A stretch of 64,000 nucleotides of DNA, taken from assembly GCF_023746595.1 (NCBI RefSeq), contig NZ_CP080572.1:806001-870000 (forward strand), read 5' to 3'. Positions 46,432-55,020 of this stretch are shown in pieces. The notes below the pieces were generated by a model. The model worked only from the letters and a program-made list of their open reading frames with translations, did no database searches and was not told where the DNA came from. The position numbers and the translations under genes are program-made. The DNA is from Thermococcus argininiproducens (GTDB lineage: Archaea; Methanobacteriota_B; Thermococci; Thermococcales; Thermococcaceae). The number at the start of each line of letters is the position of its first letter. Position 1 is the first letter of the stretch.

Positions 46432-47550
46432 TCACTGGTATTGCCTAAGGATGTCATAGATGTGCTGTGCAGCATCAGTATAGATCGTGTATTTCTTACC
46501 CTTTGCTTTGAATTCAAGGTAATGGCCACCGAGTATTCCCTTTTTCAGCTCGAGCCAACTTATTTCTTTGAGGGAGATCTCTTCATCAATTTCACCAACA
46601 CCAGCTGCTCTAAGTGCGGCCTTGACAGCAACCGTTGCTACCATGCCCCTTAGTCTGTACTTGCCTTGGAGCCTGAGGCGTTTGTTGGTTATTACGAGGG
46701 TTCCAACCCTTTCTTGGCTCATTGCACCCATCTTAAAGCGTATCTCACCGCGGTAGAGCTCCCTCTCGGGCTCTTCCGCTGAAACGGGACCCTTCTCGAC
46801 CTGAGCTGGGACCTCAACGGGCTTAGCCTTGGCGAGGCGCTCCGCCTGCTCCTCGGTTGCCTTAGCAACCGCCCCCATCTCGGCCTCGTAGGCCTCAACG
46901 ACAGCCTTGAGCAGGAAGTAGTGAAACTCGAAGAGGTACTTGAAGAACTTGACGTCGCCGATGACGAATTTGTCGCGCTCATCGAGCATTTCATGGGCTT
47001 CATTGAGGAGTTCGTGCATCTTCTCCACATCACCGAGGTAGAGGGCGTCGCAGGCCCGGGCGGCGAAGGAGAGAGGATTTATAACATTCTTTGGCGGAAT
47101 GTACCAATCCCATCCTGGGGAGTGCGAATCAAAGGTTCGATGTTCAATTTTTGAGTGAGAAACTGCTTCTAGTGCAAATTTTGCAAATTTGAATTTCTCT
47201 GAAGCTTCTGAGAAGTTGCCCTCTGATAAGTGGTTTAGCCCCTGAATTAGAGGATGGTAAAGGTATTCTGTTATCGTAGATTTCTCCAATCTTTTGTACT
47301 CGCTTACACAATCCTCATAACTTAATCCATGTTGTTTTAAGATCTCGCTAGCGTACTCCTTGAAATTATCCCTTAGTTCTAAATATCTGTTTACTGAATC
47401 TTGATGTTCCCTTGCCTCTTTACATCTCACCTTGTAATTGCCCCATATAAATGGAATCACAAACCCTAGGAATACTAAAACAAAAACTAGGCCGGACAGT
47501 TTGTCATTAACTCCTATAAAACTAAATCCCAATGCAGAGATGGAGCCCAA
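46432..47550 (-). CDS. Membrane protein with C-terminal PH/GRAM-like domain (3' part of a frameshifted gene)
   Basis: The annotated start is a weak TTG, but the frame is open and protein-like upstream to about 47716 (YYREYGHREYCQKGILEG, then YGGAGGAIIILIFGGIILG), so the real protein is longer. Two hydrophobic helices (GGAGGAIIILIFGGIILGS, LVFVLVFLGFVIPFIW) precede a helical domain. From about residue 265 a PH/GRAM-like domain begins: RGEIRFKMGAMSQERVGTLV, ITNKRLRL, YTIYTDAAQHIYDILRQY. The reading frame connects to the gene piece at 47681-47836 through a dinucleotide run. The stretch at about 46660-47060 is strikingly richer in G+C than the rest. Confidence 0.7.
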   Translation of the reverse strand: MGSISALGFSFIGVNDKLSGLVFVLVFLGFVIPFIWGNYKVRCKEAREHQDSVNRYLELRDNFKEYASEILKQHGLSYEDCVSEYKRLEKSTITEYLYHPLIQGLNHLSEGNFSEASEKFKFAKFALEAVSHSKIEHRTFDSHSPGWDWYIPPKNVINPLSFAARACDALYLGDVEKMHELLNEAHEMLDERDKFVIGDVKFFKYLFEFHYFLLKAVVEAYEAEMGAVAKATEEQAERLAKAKPVEVPAQVEKGPVSAEEPERELYRGEIRFKMGAMSQERVGTLVITNKRLRLQGKYRLRGMVATVAVKAALRAAGVGEIDEEISLKEISWLELKKGILGGHYLEFKAKGKKYTIYTDAAQHIYDILRQYQ

Positions 47551-47680
47551 TATTATGCCGCCAAAGATGAGTATGATTATTGCTCCTCCTGCCCCTCCGT
47601 ATTTCTCTTGACCTGCTTCCTGTAGTGCTCCCCATATCCCCTCTAAAATACCTTTTTGACAATACTCTCTGTGTCCATAT

Positions 47681-47836
47681 TCACGATAGTAATCTCTTAG
47701 TCTCTCTCTCCTTAATCAGCGGTTTGATGGCTTCCGCGCACTTCAGGATTTTCTCCGCGTTCACAGGGTTCTTTACCCGCTCCAGCTCCGCCCTCATCTT
47801 CTCAAGAAGAGCATCGAGGTTTACATTGCTCTGCAA
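47681..47836 (-). pseudogene. 5' part of the frameshifted membrane-protein gene
   Basis: From TTG 47836, with GGTGGTGGTC upstream, the frame reads LQSNVNLDALLEKMRAELER and KNPVNAEKILKCAEAIKPLI, then leaves the other frame at KERETKRLLS-stop. Adding one AG unit to the GAGAGAGAGA run (about 47701-47715) would continue as KERERLRDYYREYGHREY into the downstream part. The full protein would have about 465 aa with this cytoplasmic helical N-terminus. Confidence 0.55.
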
Positions 47837-48055
47837 TGACCACCACCAAAGTAAAAATATGTTCACTAGTGTATTTATAAGTTTCGTATTTATATTGTAG
47901 AGAAGTTTTCTACTCTGCCAATTAAAACAATTAAAGCTTCCAAACTCTTCGATCTTAAAGATTTTTGACCTGCTATTAATTCAACACCATCTTATAAATC
48001 TTTTTCTCCGAAAAGGCCTTAAAGAGGAGCATTTTAGTTTAGTTTGGTGCTTTCC

Positions 48056-48862
48056 ATGACTTATAGCGAAGAAAAATTTAAAGAAGAAGTTCTTTCTAAA
48101 ATCCCGCTCCGAAACGAACTTCCCTTACCTGACGACTGGCTTCACATAGAGATGCTCGAACGCTTCCGCATCCTCCAATTTGCACCGATAAAGCCCGGAA
48201 TGAATGTCCTCGAAATCGGCTGTGGGGCTCACGCCCTAACTACCGTACCTTTGGCTTATTTAGTTGGAGAAACCGGCCGTGTTGTAGCGGTGGACATCTC
48301 AAGATGGCACTTTTTTGAGGAAATCACGTCTTCAGCAGGGCTAAGGCATCGAATAATTCCTTTAAGAGTGGATGCTAGAGAACTTCCGTTTCCTTTTAAG
48401 AGCTTTGACCTAGCTGTGCTTGTTCACGGCGTGAGAAGTCTGAAGAGCGAGGAAACGATGATTAAAGTCTTTGCCGAGATGCTCCGTGTGGCAGAGAGGA
48501 TTTTCATAGCAGAAACTTTACCAATAGCTAAAAACCAAGCACAGGAAGCTCATTTGGAGATGTACAATTTGAGAGAAGAAATTTTCGAGGCACTCTTTGG
48601 CGAGAAGGATGACCTTCACTACCTTCCTTTGGAGAGCCTGAAGGAGCTCATTGAAGAGGCAGGAGGAAGAATAATCGAAAGCGGAGTCTTTGAACCTAAA
48701 CTTCCACACTACCTCGCCTATATTCCCAGGAAATACGTGGAGCGGATAAAAAATGAGAAAAGGCGTGCCAATCTCTTGGAGAGATGGGACAGAGCGTATG
48801 AAAAGTGGAAGAGAGGAGCAGAACATCCTCCCGTAGGATGGGTCCTTGTGGAAAAAGAATAA
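48056..48862 (+). CDS. SAM-dependent methyltransferase (class I)
   Basis: 268 aa. Motif I is NVLEIGCGAHALTTVPLAYL, motif II has VVAVDISRW, and motif IV region is FDLAVLVHGVRSL, a UbiE/COQ5-like layout. The C-terminal part with YIPRKYVERIKNEK and PPVGWVLVEKE is extra. Substrate unknown. ATG 48056 is supported by GGTG about seven bases upstream; GTG 48047 overlaps that site. It stands alone after a 180-base AT-rich divergent promoter region. Confidence 0.82.
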   Translation: MTYSEEKFKEEVLSKIPLRNELPLPDDWLHIEMLERFRILQFAPIKPGMNVLEIGCGAHALTTVPLAYLVGETGRVVAVDISRWHFFEEITSSAGLRHRIIPLRVDARELPFPFKSFDLAVLVHGVRSLKSEETMIKVFAEMLRVAERIFIAETLPIAKNQAQEAHLEMYNLREEIFEALFGEKDDLHYLPLESLKELIEEAGGRIIESGVFEPKLPHYLAYIPRKYVERIKNEKRRANLLERWDRAYEKWKRGAEHPPVGWVLVEKE

Positions 48863-49040
48863 TCTGGCCTTCTATTCCTTTTGAAAACGGTTTATTGCAT
48901 CAATATAGAAGGGAAATGTTGCAAATATCGACACAAGCTCTGGAATGGCCGCTCCCTTGGGCATATCATACCTGAGATGGAGAATCCATGCGATGATAGA
49001 TATTCCTAAAGCTGGCAGGGGAAGATAGCTCTTGAAATAG

Positions 49041-49140
49041 GCTGCCTGACCTCCTCCCGCCGTGAGTAGCGAGGATTCCGACGAGTTAACTCCTCGCCAA
49101 TGACGGGAAGGTTTGAGGGGCTTCACTAAAGCCCACCTTA
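49041..49140 (-). ncRNA. Probable omega RNA (reRNA) scaffold at the tnpB 3' end
   Basis: Downstream of and overlapping the tnpB end, the minus strand has several GC-rich inverted repeats, for example GGCGAGGAG then ACTCGTCG and CCTCGC then GGCGGG. By analogy with ISDra2 and related elements, an RNA from this strand would carry the adjacent flank (minus-strand bases from 49040 down, in the DUF998 gene) as guide. Not shown by sequence alone. Confidence 0.4.
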
Positions 49141-50390
49141 ATGGGGCTTTTCAGCCCCTCGGGGACGGTCTTGCCCCCGTTACCCCTCCTCTGAGCATAA
49201 AGAGCGCTCAGACTCGGGGTTATCTTTTCAGCAACCTTCTTTAAAATGTTAAACGCTCCGACCAAGTCAGCGTTCATAACAAGCCCCTCCGCGGGACACT
49301 TAAACAAACCGCGAACAAAACGGGCCCCTTCATGGGGCTTCCCACAGAAGGGGCAAGTTTGAGAAGTAAAAGCCTCATCAACAACCACAACACTAATATC
49401 GTACTCTTCAGCAACTTCCTTAAGTCGTTTAATGACGTAATTAAAACGCCAAACGTGAGAAAGCATGAAATTCTGCTTTTTGCCCTTCTCAGAATTCCTT
49501 GCAATGCCTTTAGGATAACCAACCACAATTCTACTAACGCCTAATTGGTAAAGTTTCTCGACAGTTTGCCTTATTAAAGTGTTAATGTAGTGTCTCGCTT
49601 GGAGTTTTGCTTTTTCATGCATTCTCTTTAATTTTCTGCTTCTTTTGCCCCCGCTCTTGTTGAGTTTTGACTGGTACTCCGCTATTTTTTTCTGCCAGTA
49701 GAAAGCAATACTTTTTAGTGGTTTGCCATTAACTAAGAATGATTCGCCATTTTCAAGGTAAACGGCCATTAAGTTATTCACTCCCAAGTCAATTCCGGCT
49801 GTTAAATTGCTTAACGGTTTTCTTGGGAGTTTAACCCAACCATTTCCATCCAATCTTTCCTCAACTTTTGAAATGGTGACGTGAGCATACCACTTCCCCT
49901 TAACAGGATTGTAAATTAATTCTAACCTCCCTTGCTTGCCCTTCAAGTGAATCCTACCCTTGAATTGAACTTCCAACCGTTTAAATTTTCCAAGGCCTTT
50001 CAAAATCAGTTTGTTGTCTTCAATTTTATATTGAGTGTTCCTGAGGATTATGAGTGGTTTTTCCTTCCTTTTATAGCCTGGCGGTTTTGGCTTGAGCCAC
50101 TTTGGCAATTCCTTACTCTTCTTCATCCTAATTTGCGAGAAGAAATCCCTCCAGGCTTCAGCATTTTTTCTTGCTATTTGTTGGACTGTTGCAGAGCCGA
50201 TTTCACGCTTGTACTTTTCGTAAACGATTTTCTCAGTCTTGTTAAAATCCACTAGCTCGTGATTAAAAAAGAGTTGTCTCCTGAGGTAATTTACTTCATT
50301 CCAAACTTTCGCACTAATGCTGGCTAATTTGAGGAGTACTTTTTCTTGGGCTTTTGAGGGTTGAAGTTTTAGTGTTACTGTCCTTTTCAT
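49086..50390 (-). CDS. tnpB: TnpB RNA-guided nuclease (IS605 OrfB)
   Basis: 434 aa, apparently intact. The N-terminal OrfB helix-turn-helix/wedge region (KRTVTLKLQPSKAQEKVLLK) is followed by the split RuvC: first Asp in AGIDLGVNNLMAVY, Glu in VVVDEAFTSQTCPFCGKP and final Asp in MNADLVGAFNILKK. The zinc finger keeps CPFC but the second knuckle reads LFKCPAEGLV, with one of the usual Cys replaced by Glu. Known TnpB proteins cut DNA guided by the right-end RNA and protect the donor site. The gene lies within the disrupted DUF998 gene. Confidence 0.93.
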   Translation of the reverse strand: MKRTVTLKLQPSKAQEKVLLKLASISAKVWNEVNYLRRQLFFNHELVDFNKTEKIVYEKYKREIGSATVQQIARKNAEAWRDFFSQIRMKKSKELPKWLKPKPPGYKRKEKPLIILRNTQYKIEDNKLILKGLGKFKRLEVQFKGRIHLKGKQGRLELIYNPVKGKWYAHVTISKVEERLDGNGWVKLPRKPLSNLTAGIDLGVNNLMAVYLENGESFLVNGKPLKSIAFYWQKKIAEYQSKLNKSGGKRSRKLKRMHEKAKLQARHYINTLIRQTVEKLYQLGVSRIVVGYPKGIARNSEKGKKQNFMLSHVWRFNYVIKRLKEVAEEYDISVVVVDEAFTSQTCPFCGKPHEGARFVRGLFKCPAEGLVMNADLVGAFNILKKVAEKITPSLSALYAQRRGNGGKTVPEGLKSPIKVGFSEAPQTFPSLARS

Positions 50391-50956
50391 ATCAAATTAT
50401 AGTATGATTTTTAGGCTTTAAAAAAGTAACGCTTTCCAGCTCAAAAGCTTGTTTTAAAATTACTGCATCCACGCCCTGAAGGGCGAGGCTTTCGGAAGAA
50501 AAATGTAAGCGATTAGGAATATTGCTAATGAAAGGAAAAACGCTATAGAAACTTCTATGTGGAGCTTTCCATAGATCTCGTCAAAGACGGCTACTAGTAT
50601 TAACGTAAAGCCGGTTAGAAATCCAACAGCGGAGAGAAGTTTGCTAAACTGATAAATGCACAGTGCTGAAACGTATATGATAAGGGCTCCTCCGAGGCCT
50701 AGTCCAAAATTGAATATGGAGCTACAGGGCTCATTATGGCATGTCCAAGGTCGCTTAGTGCATTGTTTGTTATGCTAAACCATCCAGAGAGCATTATTGC
50801 TATTGCTATTGAAAGTAGAGGGACAGCCACAGAGAGATACGCAATATACAGACAAAGTTTTTCCTCTTTTGAGCAAATTTTTTCCATATATATCTCCAAT
50901 TAAGAATGAGACTCTAACTACATAAACCTTTTTTATACGAATTTAAAAGTAAAAAA

Positions 50957-52279
50957 TCAGAACTTCAAAACTCTCGCCAGAATCACCAATGGATCCCATA
51001 CTGGAGCAAATGGTGGTGCGTAGGCCAAATCAGCAAAGAACAAGTCCTTGGTGGTAAATCCTGCCTGTAATGCAACAGCAAAGGCATCTACTCTTGGAAG
51101 GATCTCTGCACCAACTGCTTGAAGTCCTAAAAGCTTTCCGCTCTCTTTGTCTGCTATTGCCTTAAGCCAGATTTTCTTTCCTCCAGGATAGTAATGGGGC
51201 TTTGTTCTTGCTTCTATGAAGGCAGTTTTTACATCATAACCCTCTTTTAAGGCCTCCTGCTCTGTAAGCCCGGTCTTTCCAATCTCTAAATCCATGAACT
51301 TTGTTATCGCCGTGCCTAAAACTCCGGGGAATGTTATATCAACACCAGCTATGTTGCTTCCAGCTATATAGCCCATCTTGTTGCCCGGTGGAGCTAATGG
51401 AACCCAAACCCTTTTTCCTGTGATCAGATGCTTTGTCTCAGCAACATCTCCGGCTGCGTAAACATTTTCTACACTCGTTTGCATCCTTTCATTAGTCCAT
51501 ATTGCTCCGGTCTCTCCTATTTTGACTCCTAACTGTTGAGCTAGCTCGATGTTAGGCTTTATACCCGTAGCAATGATAACTAAGTCTGCTTTATACTCAC
51601 TAGCATCTGTAATAACTTTCTCTACTCTCTCTTTTCCTTCGATTCTAAGTGTTTGCTCTCCAAGACGTAGGTTAATGTGTTCCCTAAGCTTTTGCTCAAC
51701 GATGTCAGTAACCTCTTTGTCAAAGGTCTTTCTCAGTACTCGTTCACTCCTTCCAATTAGAGTTACATTCTTTCCTTGAACAACAAAGGCTTCTGCCATC
51801 TCCAGAGCGATATACCCAGTCCCAATAACGACAACATTTCTAACATCAGTTTTTTCCATGTAGTTCCTTATCGCTACAGCATCGGGAGGTAGATCTGCTG
51901 TGAAAACTCCTTTGAGACTAATCCCTTCTATATTTAGCTTCTGAGGGGAGGCACCATTTGCAAAGACTAAGTAGTCCCATTCGTAGCTTTTTTCTTTATC
52001 TTTTTCACGAACCCTGATCTTGCCTTGTTCCACTTCAACAACCTCTGCATTCAAATGGAGGTCAATCCCTCTCTTCTTAATGAAAAACTCTGGTGGATAG
52101 TGCATCAATTTTTCTTTGGGTGAAATGCCCTCTACCACGTAAGGAATGCCACATGGTGCATGGCTTACCCATTCTGTGGCTTCAAAAACTTTTACATCCC
52201 AATCGGGTTTTAATCTCTTCACTCGTGAGGCGGTACTCATCCCTGCTGCGCCGGCACCTATGATAACTATGCGCTTCAT
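50957..52279 (-). CDS. cdr: CoA-disulfide reductase / NAD(P)H oxidase
   Basis: 440 aa flavoprotein. FAD site [17 protein letters not shown] at the N-terminus, redox Cys43 in [16 protein letters not shown] site [17 protein letters not shown], second FAD motif [10 protein letters not shown] and the C-terminal dimer domain ending [11 protein letters not shown]. It reduces CoA disulfide and can pass electrons to oxygen or sulfur, as in P. horikoshii. ATG 52279 has GGTG six bases upstream; the earlier ATG is part of the spacer. Confidence 0.93.
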   Translation of the reverse strand: MKRIVIIGAGAAGMSTASRVKRLKPDWDVKVFEATEWVSHAPCGIPYVVEGISPKEKLMHYPPEFFIKKRGIDLHLNAEVVEVEQGKIRVREKDKEKSYEWDYLVFANGASPQKLNIEGISLKGVFTADLPPDAVAIRNYMEKTDVRNVVVIGTGYIALEMAEAFVVQGKNVTLIGRSERVLRKTFDKEVTDIVEQKLREHINLRLGEQTLRIEGKERVEKVITDASEYKADLVIIATGIKPNIELAQQLGVKIGETGAIWTNERMQTSVENVYAAGDVAETKHLITGKRVWVPLAPPGNKMGYIAGSNIAGVDITFPGVLGTAITKFMDLEIGKTGLTEQEALKEGYDVKTAFIEARTKPHYYPGGKKIWLKAIADKESGKLLGLQAVGAEILPRVDAFAVALQAGFTTKDLFFADLAYAPPFAPVWDPLVILARVLKF

Positions 52280-52402
52280 TTTCATCACCAAAGAAAGGTT
52301 GTAAACCTGAGGTTAAAAAGATTAGTGAAGAAATGTATCACTGGAAAACTCTTAATAAGTCTGGGGACTACGTCTTATTGAGCGGTAAGAAAAATAGGGA
52401 GA

Positions 52403-53569
52403 TTAGTCTGTTTTCTTTTTCTCTTCTACATAATACCTTCCTTTGACCTTAATAAGCTTATAAACTTTGCCTTCTTCTATTTTGACTTTGGGTTTTTCGA
52501 TTTCAAAAGTTTCATAGCTCTGCATATCCATAAGGTGCACTTCTCTTGGTGTTAGACTTGTCACCATTGCTTCAATTTCCTCATGGTCTATTGTGTCAAT
52601 TTCATCTCTTTTTGCGCTTTTCCAATCTTTATGTTCATTCTCATGAGTATAGAGGTTTTTCAGGGAGAGGCCCTTTCCAGTGACCTCTTCAACTTTGTAC
52701 ACATTTCCCTTTTTATCTCCGACGATATCTCCCCTTCTGAATTTTGGAAGCCTTATACTGACACTTGTCCTATAAACTTCTTTACTTGTCACTCTATCTT
52801 GTCCTATTAGTTGATATGCCTCACTTATATTTCCACCGTATTTATCCCGTATAAACTGGGCAAGCTTCCTTGCAGCTGAAGTGGATCCCATATAGAAATC
52901 TATACCCTCTTCTTTTTCCACAGTATCTTGGATAAAGCCCATTCTGTCGCGTTTCATAATCTCATCAACTTTCTCTTCAACGAGCTTTGAGATTTTGTCT
53001 CGCTCTTCTTTTGTAAGCTTCCTATCTTCTGCTCTAACTTGTAAAATCGCCTCAAAGTAGCCTCCCAAGAACTTTTGACATCTTGGGCATACAGTTTGCC
53101 TCACATAGACTATTACTTTCTTTTTCTCGTGGTGGAGTTCTCGCTGGAGCTCGTGAATTCTGGCCTTGATCTCTACCTCATATGTTATTATAGCTGGAAA
53201 ATACTCTATGTGCCAATCGATTGGTTCAAAGCTCACATACGCTTCTCCTGTAAATAAATCTCCAATCTCTTCAAGTTCCTCTTTTGGGACTATTTTTATC
53301 TCTTTTATTCTTTCATCAACTGAAAGATTTTCCACAAGCGCATTATCTGAAACTTCGAAGATGAGATCCTCCAGCTTATAGGTTTTTGGATCAACCCATG
53401 TTCCCCTAACCTTATAGCTCCCACAGTTTTGGCAGAGTTCTGTGTTTATTTCATCCTCTACAAGGAGAACAGGGTTCTCTTTCCTAAAGCAAACCTGACA
53501 AAGTCCATCTATTAGAGGACCTCCTTCACTCTCGCTTATTCCACATCTGTAGCAGAATCTCTCACTCAT
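52403..53569 (-). CDS. NMD3-family protein (archaeal homologue of the 60S export adaptor)
   Basis: 388 aa. Two N-terminal zinc fingers have CYRCG then CQVCF, and CQNCG, with a later CPRCQKF in the NMD3 core, then an OB-like C-terminal domain (DKKGNVYKVEEVTGKGLSLKNL, MDMQSYETFEIEKP). In archaea there is no nucleus; a role in large-subunit maturation is likely. GGTGAG precedes ATG 53569. Confidence 0.9.
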   Translation of the reverse strand: MSERFCYRCGISESEGGPLIDGLCQVCFRKENPVLLVEDEINTELCQNCGSYKVRGTWVDPKTYKLEDLIFEVSDNALVENLSVDERIKEIKIVPKEELEEIGDLFTGEAYVSFEPIDWHIEYFPAIITYEVEIKARIHELQRELHHEKKKVIVYVRQTVCPRCQKFLGGYFEAILQVRAEDRKLTKEERDKISKLVEEKVDEIMKRDRMGFIQDTVEKEEGIDFYMGSTSAARKLAQFIRDKYGGNISEAYQLIGQDRVTSKEVYRTSVSIRLPKFRRGDIVGDKKGNVYKVEEVTGKGLSLKNLYTHENEHKDWKSAKRDEIDTIDHEEIEAMVTSLTPREVHLMDMQSYETFEIEKPKVKIEEGKVYKLIKVKGRYYVEEKKKTD

Positions 53570-53631
53570 TTTTCTCACCACTACACTCTGCTTACCGCTT
53601 AATAAAAACTTAACCTTTGCTCTATAGTGAA

Positions 53632-53766
53632 CTACCCCGCCCTGAGAGCCGGGGCTTTGTGAGAGTTCATTCGGCGTTCCGTTGCCGGTAGTCTCACTCT
53701 CACCGGCCGGTTCACGCGGCCACTACCGACTATCCTCCCAACGGAGGAATCGCCGGCTACTTTTCA
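53632..53766 (-). pseudogene. Relic of a tnpB 3' end (solo right end)
   Basis: A GC-rich block in AT-rich surroundings. The minus-strand frame reads AGDSSVGRIVGSGRVNRPVR, later MNSHKAPALRAG-stop, a form typical of archaeal IS605 OrfB C-termini, and CAAAGCCCCGGCTCTCAGGG then CGGGGTAGTTCAC is the hairpin end. Nothing of the nuclease remains upstream. The rest of the 350-base space up to 53919 holds a hairpin-forming stretch (53838-53862) and an AT-rich promoter (TTTTAAAGA at 53882) for the next gene. Confidence 0.5.
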
Positions 53767-53919
53767 AATTGTTGAAGCACTTATTACTATCAGCAAGAGT
53801 ATTAAAACTTTTCGGTGCTTGCTTTTAGAGTGTTTTCATCCCCTCCCTCTCGGAAGGAGTCTTCACTAAAAGATAAAAAACTTTTAAAGAGTTTTTGGCG
53901 TAACTCATGAAAGGGTACC

Positions 53920-54597
53920 ATGAACAGAAAATTACTTGTGGTATTTGCTATAATTGTTCTAGGTTCTACACTTCTTTTCTATCACTATTATCTGTCTTTG
54001 AGTCCTTCACATAATAGTTCTACCTCATGGGAGGAGTACAAGTATTATATTGATGAAATTCCTCCGAGAAAAAGTGTCTCTCTCTTGAGACTGCCTCCTC
54101 TAAACTATAAACGGATAATGAGTTATACGATAGAAACATTAGAGGCTAACCAGGGTATTTCATGCGCTGAGGGAGAATTTATTGAAGTCCAGTTTAAAAA
54201 TAACACAGAATCAGAATTTGTTTGTCTTAGTGGTATATTTGGGAGAATTGTGGATGTTCCTATTGAAGAGCTTTGGAATCTTCCACAGAATTCTACAGTT
54301 TATTATTCTCCTTTGGTAATTGTACGGACACCTCCGCCAATTGAGATTAATGGGACAGAATACGTAATTGGAGTTAGTGCTTTGTACTACTGTGATCCAG
54401 CTAGAAAAGAGAGGAGAACCTGGGAAATGGCATTTTACTATCCTACAATTAACAAAATTTTGCGGTTCGCAATCCCTGTTAATTCATCTATTATCGGAGA
54501 ATTTAAGGGAAGAGAAGTGGTTTATGTTCTGGATGTTGCAGATATTGAAAATGATACTCTTGTCGCTGAGTATTCTCCCTATTGCATTTCCTCATAA
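53920..54597 (+). CDS. Exported or membrane-anchored hypothetical protein
   Basis: 225 aa, not recognised. An N-terminal hydrophobic segment (LLVVFAIIVLGSTLLFYHYY) anchors or exports it. The rest is beta-rich with several N-x-S/T sites (NNTESEF, NSSII) and two likely disulfide cysteines (ISCAEGEF and EFVCLSG). Product probably extracellular. Its end overlaps the convergent DUF424 gene by six bases. Confidence 0.72.
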   Translation: MNRKLLVVFAIIVLGSTLLFYHYYLSLSPSHNSSTSWEEYKYYIDEIPPRKSVSLLRLPPLNYKRIMSYTIETLEANQGISCAEGEFIEVQFKNNTESEFVCLSGIFGRIVDVPIEELWNLPQNSTVYYSPLVIVRTPPPIEINGTEYVIGVSALYYCDPARKERRTWEMAFYYPTINKILRFAIPVNSSIIGEFKGREVVYVLDVADIENDTLVAEYSPYCISS

Positions 54598-54891
54598 CAA
54601 CTTTGCCATCTGGGCGTGAGGAACACCTTGAATATGGAGAACTCTCTTTTCGTCAATATAGCCAAGCTCAATTGCTTTTTTGACACATCTTTCTCCAGTC
54701 AAGTTGGCAATGGTGGCTTCTTCCAGAAATCTAGCAAGTTCTTCTGGATCCTTGAGTTCTCCTTTGTAGAACCTCTCCTTTACCTCTAATTTTAGCTCTC
54801 CCTCTGTGAAGGTTTTTCCTAAGAGCTCTTCATCGCAAGCTGCAACAAGAATTTCTCCTTGGACACGGTATACTTTAACGTAGATTTTCAT
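54592..54891 (-). CDS. DUF424 family protein
   Basis: 99 aa. MKIYVKVYRVQGEILVAACD followed by LLGKTFTEGELKLEVKERFY and NLTGERCVKKAIELGYID is the archaeal DUF424 pattern. Proteins of this family are small, cytoplasmic and widespread in Euryarchaeota; function not established. It is monocistronic between two unrelated genes. Confidence 0.85.
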   Translation of the reverse strand: MKIYVKVYRVQGEILVAACDEELLGKTFTEGELKLEVKERFYKGELKDPEELARFLEEATIANLTGERCVKKAIELGYIDEKRVLHIQGVPHAQMAKLL

Positions 54892-55020
54892 AGTATCACG
54901 AGCATAAAGGGAAAAGGAAGTTTAAAAAGTTAATCACTGGGCGGACTAATTCCCTCTAAGATCTAAAGTGGCCAAATAGAATAGGTGAATAATTAAAAGA
55001 TAATAAAAGATTAAAAGATT

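Larger units (their letters stand above)
49041..50504 (-). mobile_element. IS200/IS605-group element carrying only tnpB (IS1341-like)
   Basis: The left end lies directly 3' of TTAC in the minus-strand gene (50505-50508), the kind of tetranucleotide target used by this group. It begins ATTTTTCTTCCGAAAGCC and contains a CGCCC/GGGCG hairpin. The right end shows CCTCGCTACTCACGGCGGG and GGTCAGGC before the gene resumes. No target duplication is seen, as expected for single-strand peel-and-paste transposition. There is no tnpA, so movement would need one supplied elsewhere. The right boundary is uncertain by a few bases. Confidence 0.8.
48872..50887 (-). pseudogene. DUF998-family membrane protein gene, frameshifted and split by a tnpB transposon
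   Basis: The 5' part starts MEKICSKEEKLCLYIAYLSV and contains GWFSITNNALSDLGHAI, the DUF998 signature. Near 50717 the frame breaks: GCTCCATATTC needs one more A to read APIFNFGLGLGGALIIYVSA onward. That second frame runs to IFLIAY at 50505, where the transposon begins. Beyond the transposon the gene resumes at about 49040 with YFKSYLPLPALGISIIAWIL and ends INRFQKE. Exact removal of the transposon would restore the frame at this junction, so there are two independent lesions. Confidence 0.8.

Noticed and set aside
47681-47720. Programmed ribosomal frameshift
   Set aside because: No slippery heptamer or following stem was found; a simple AG-run length change explains the break better.
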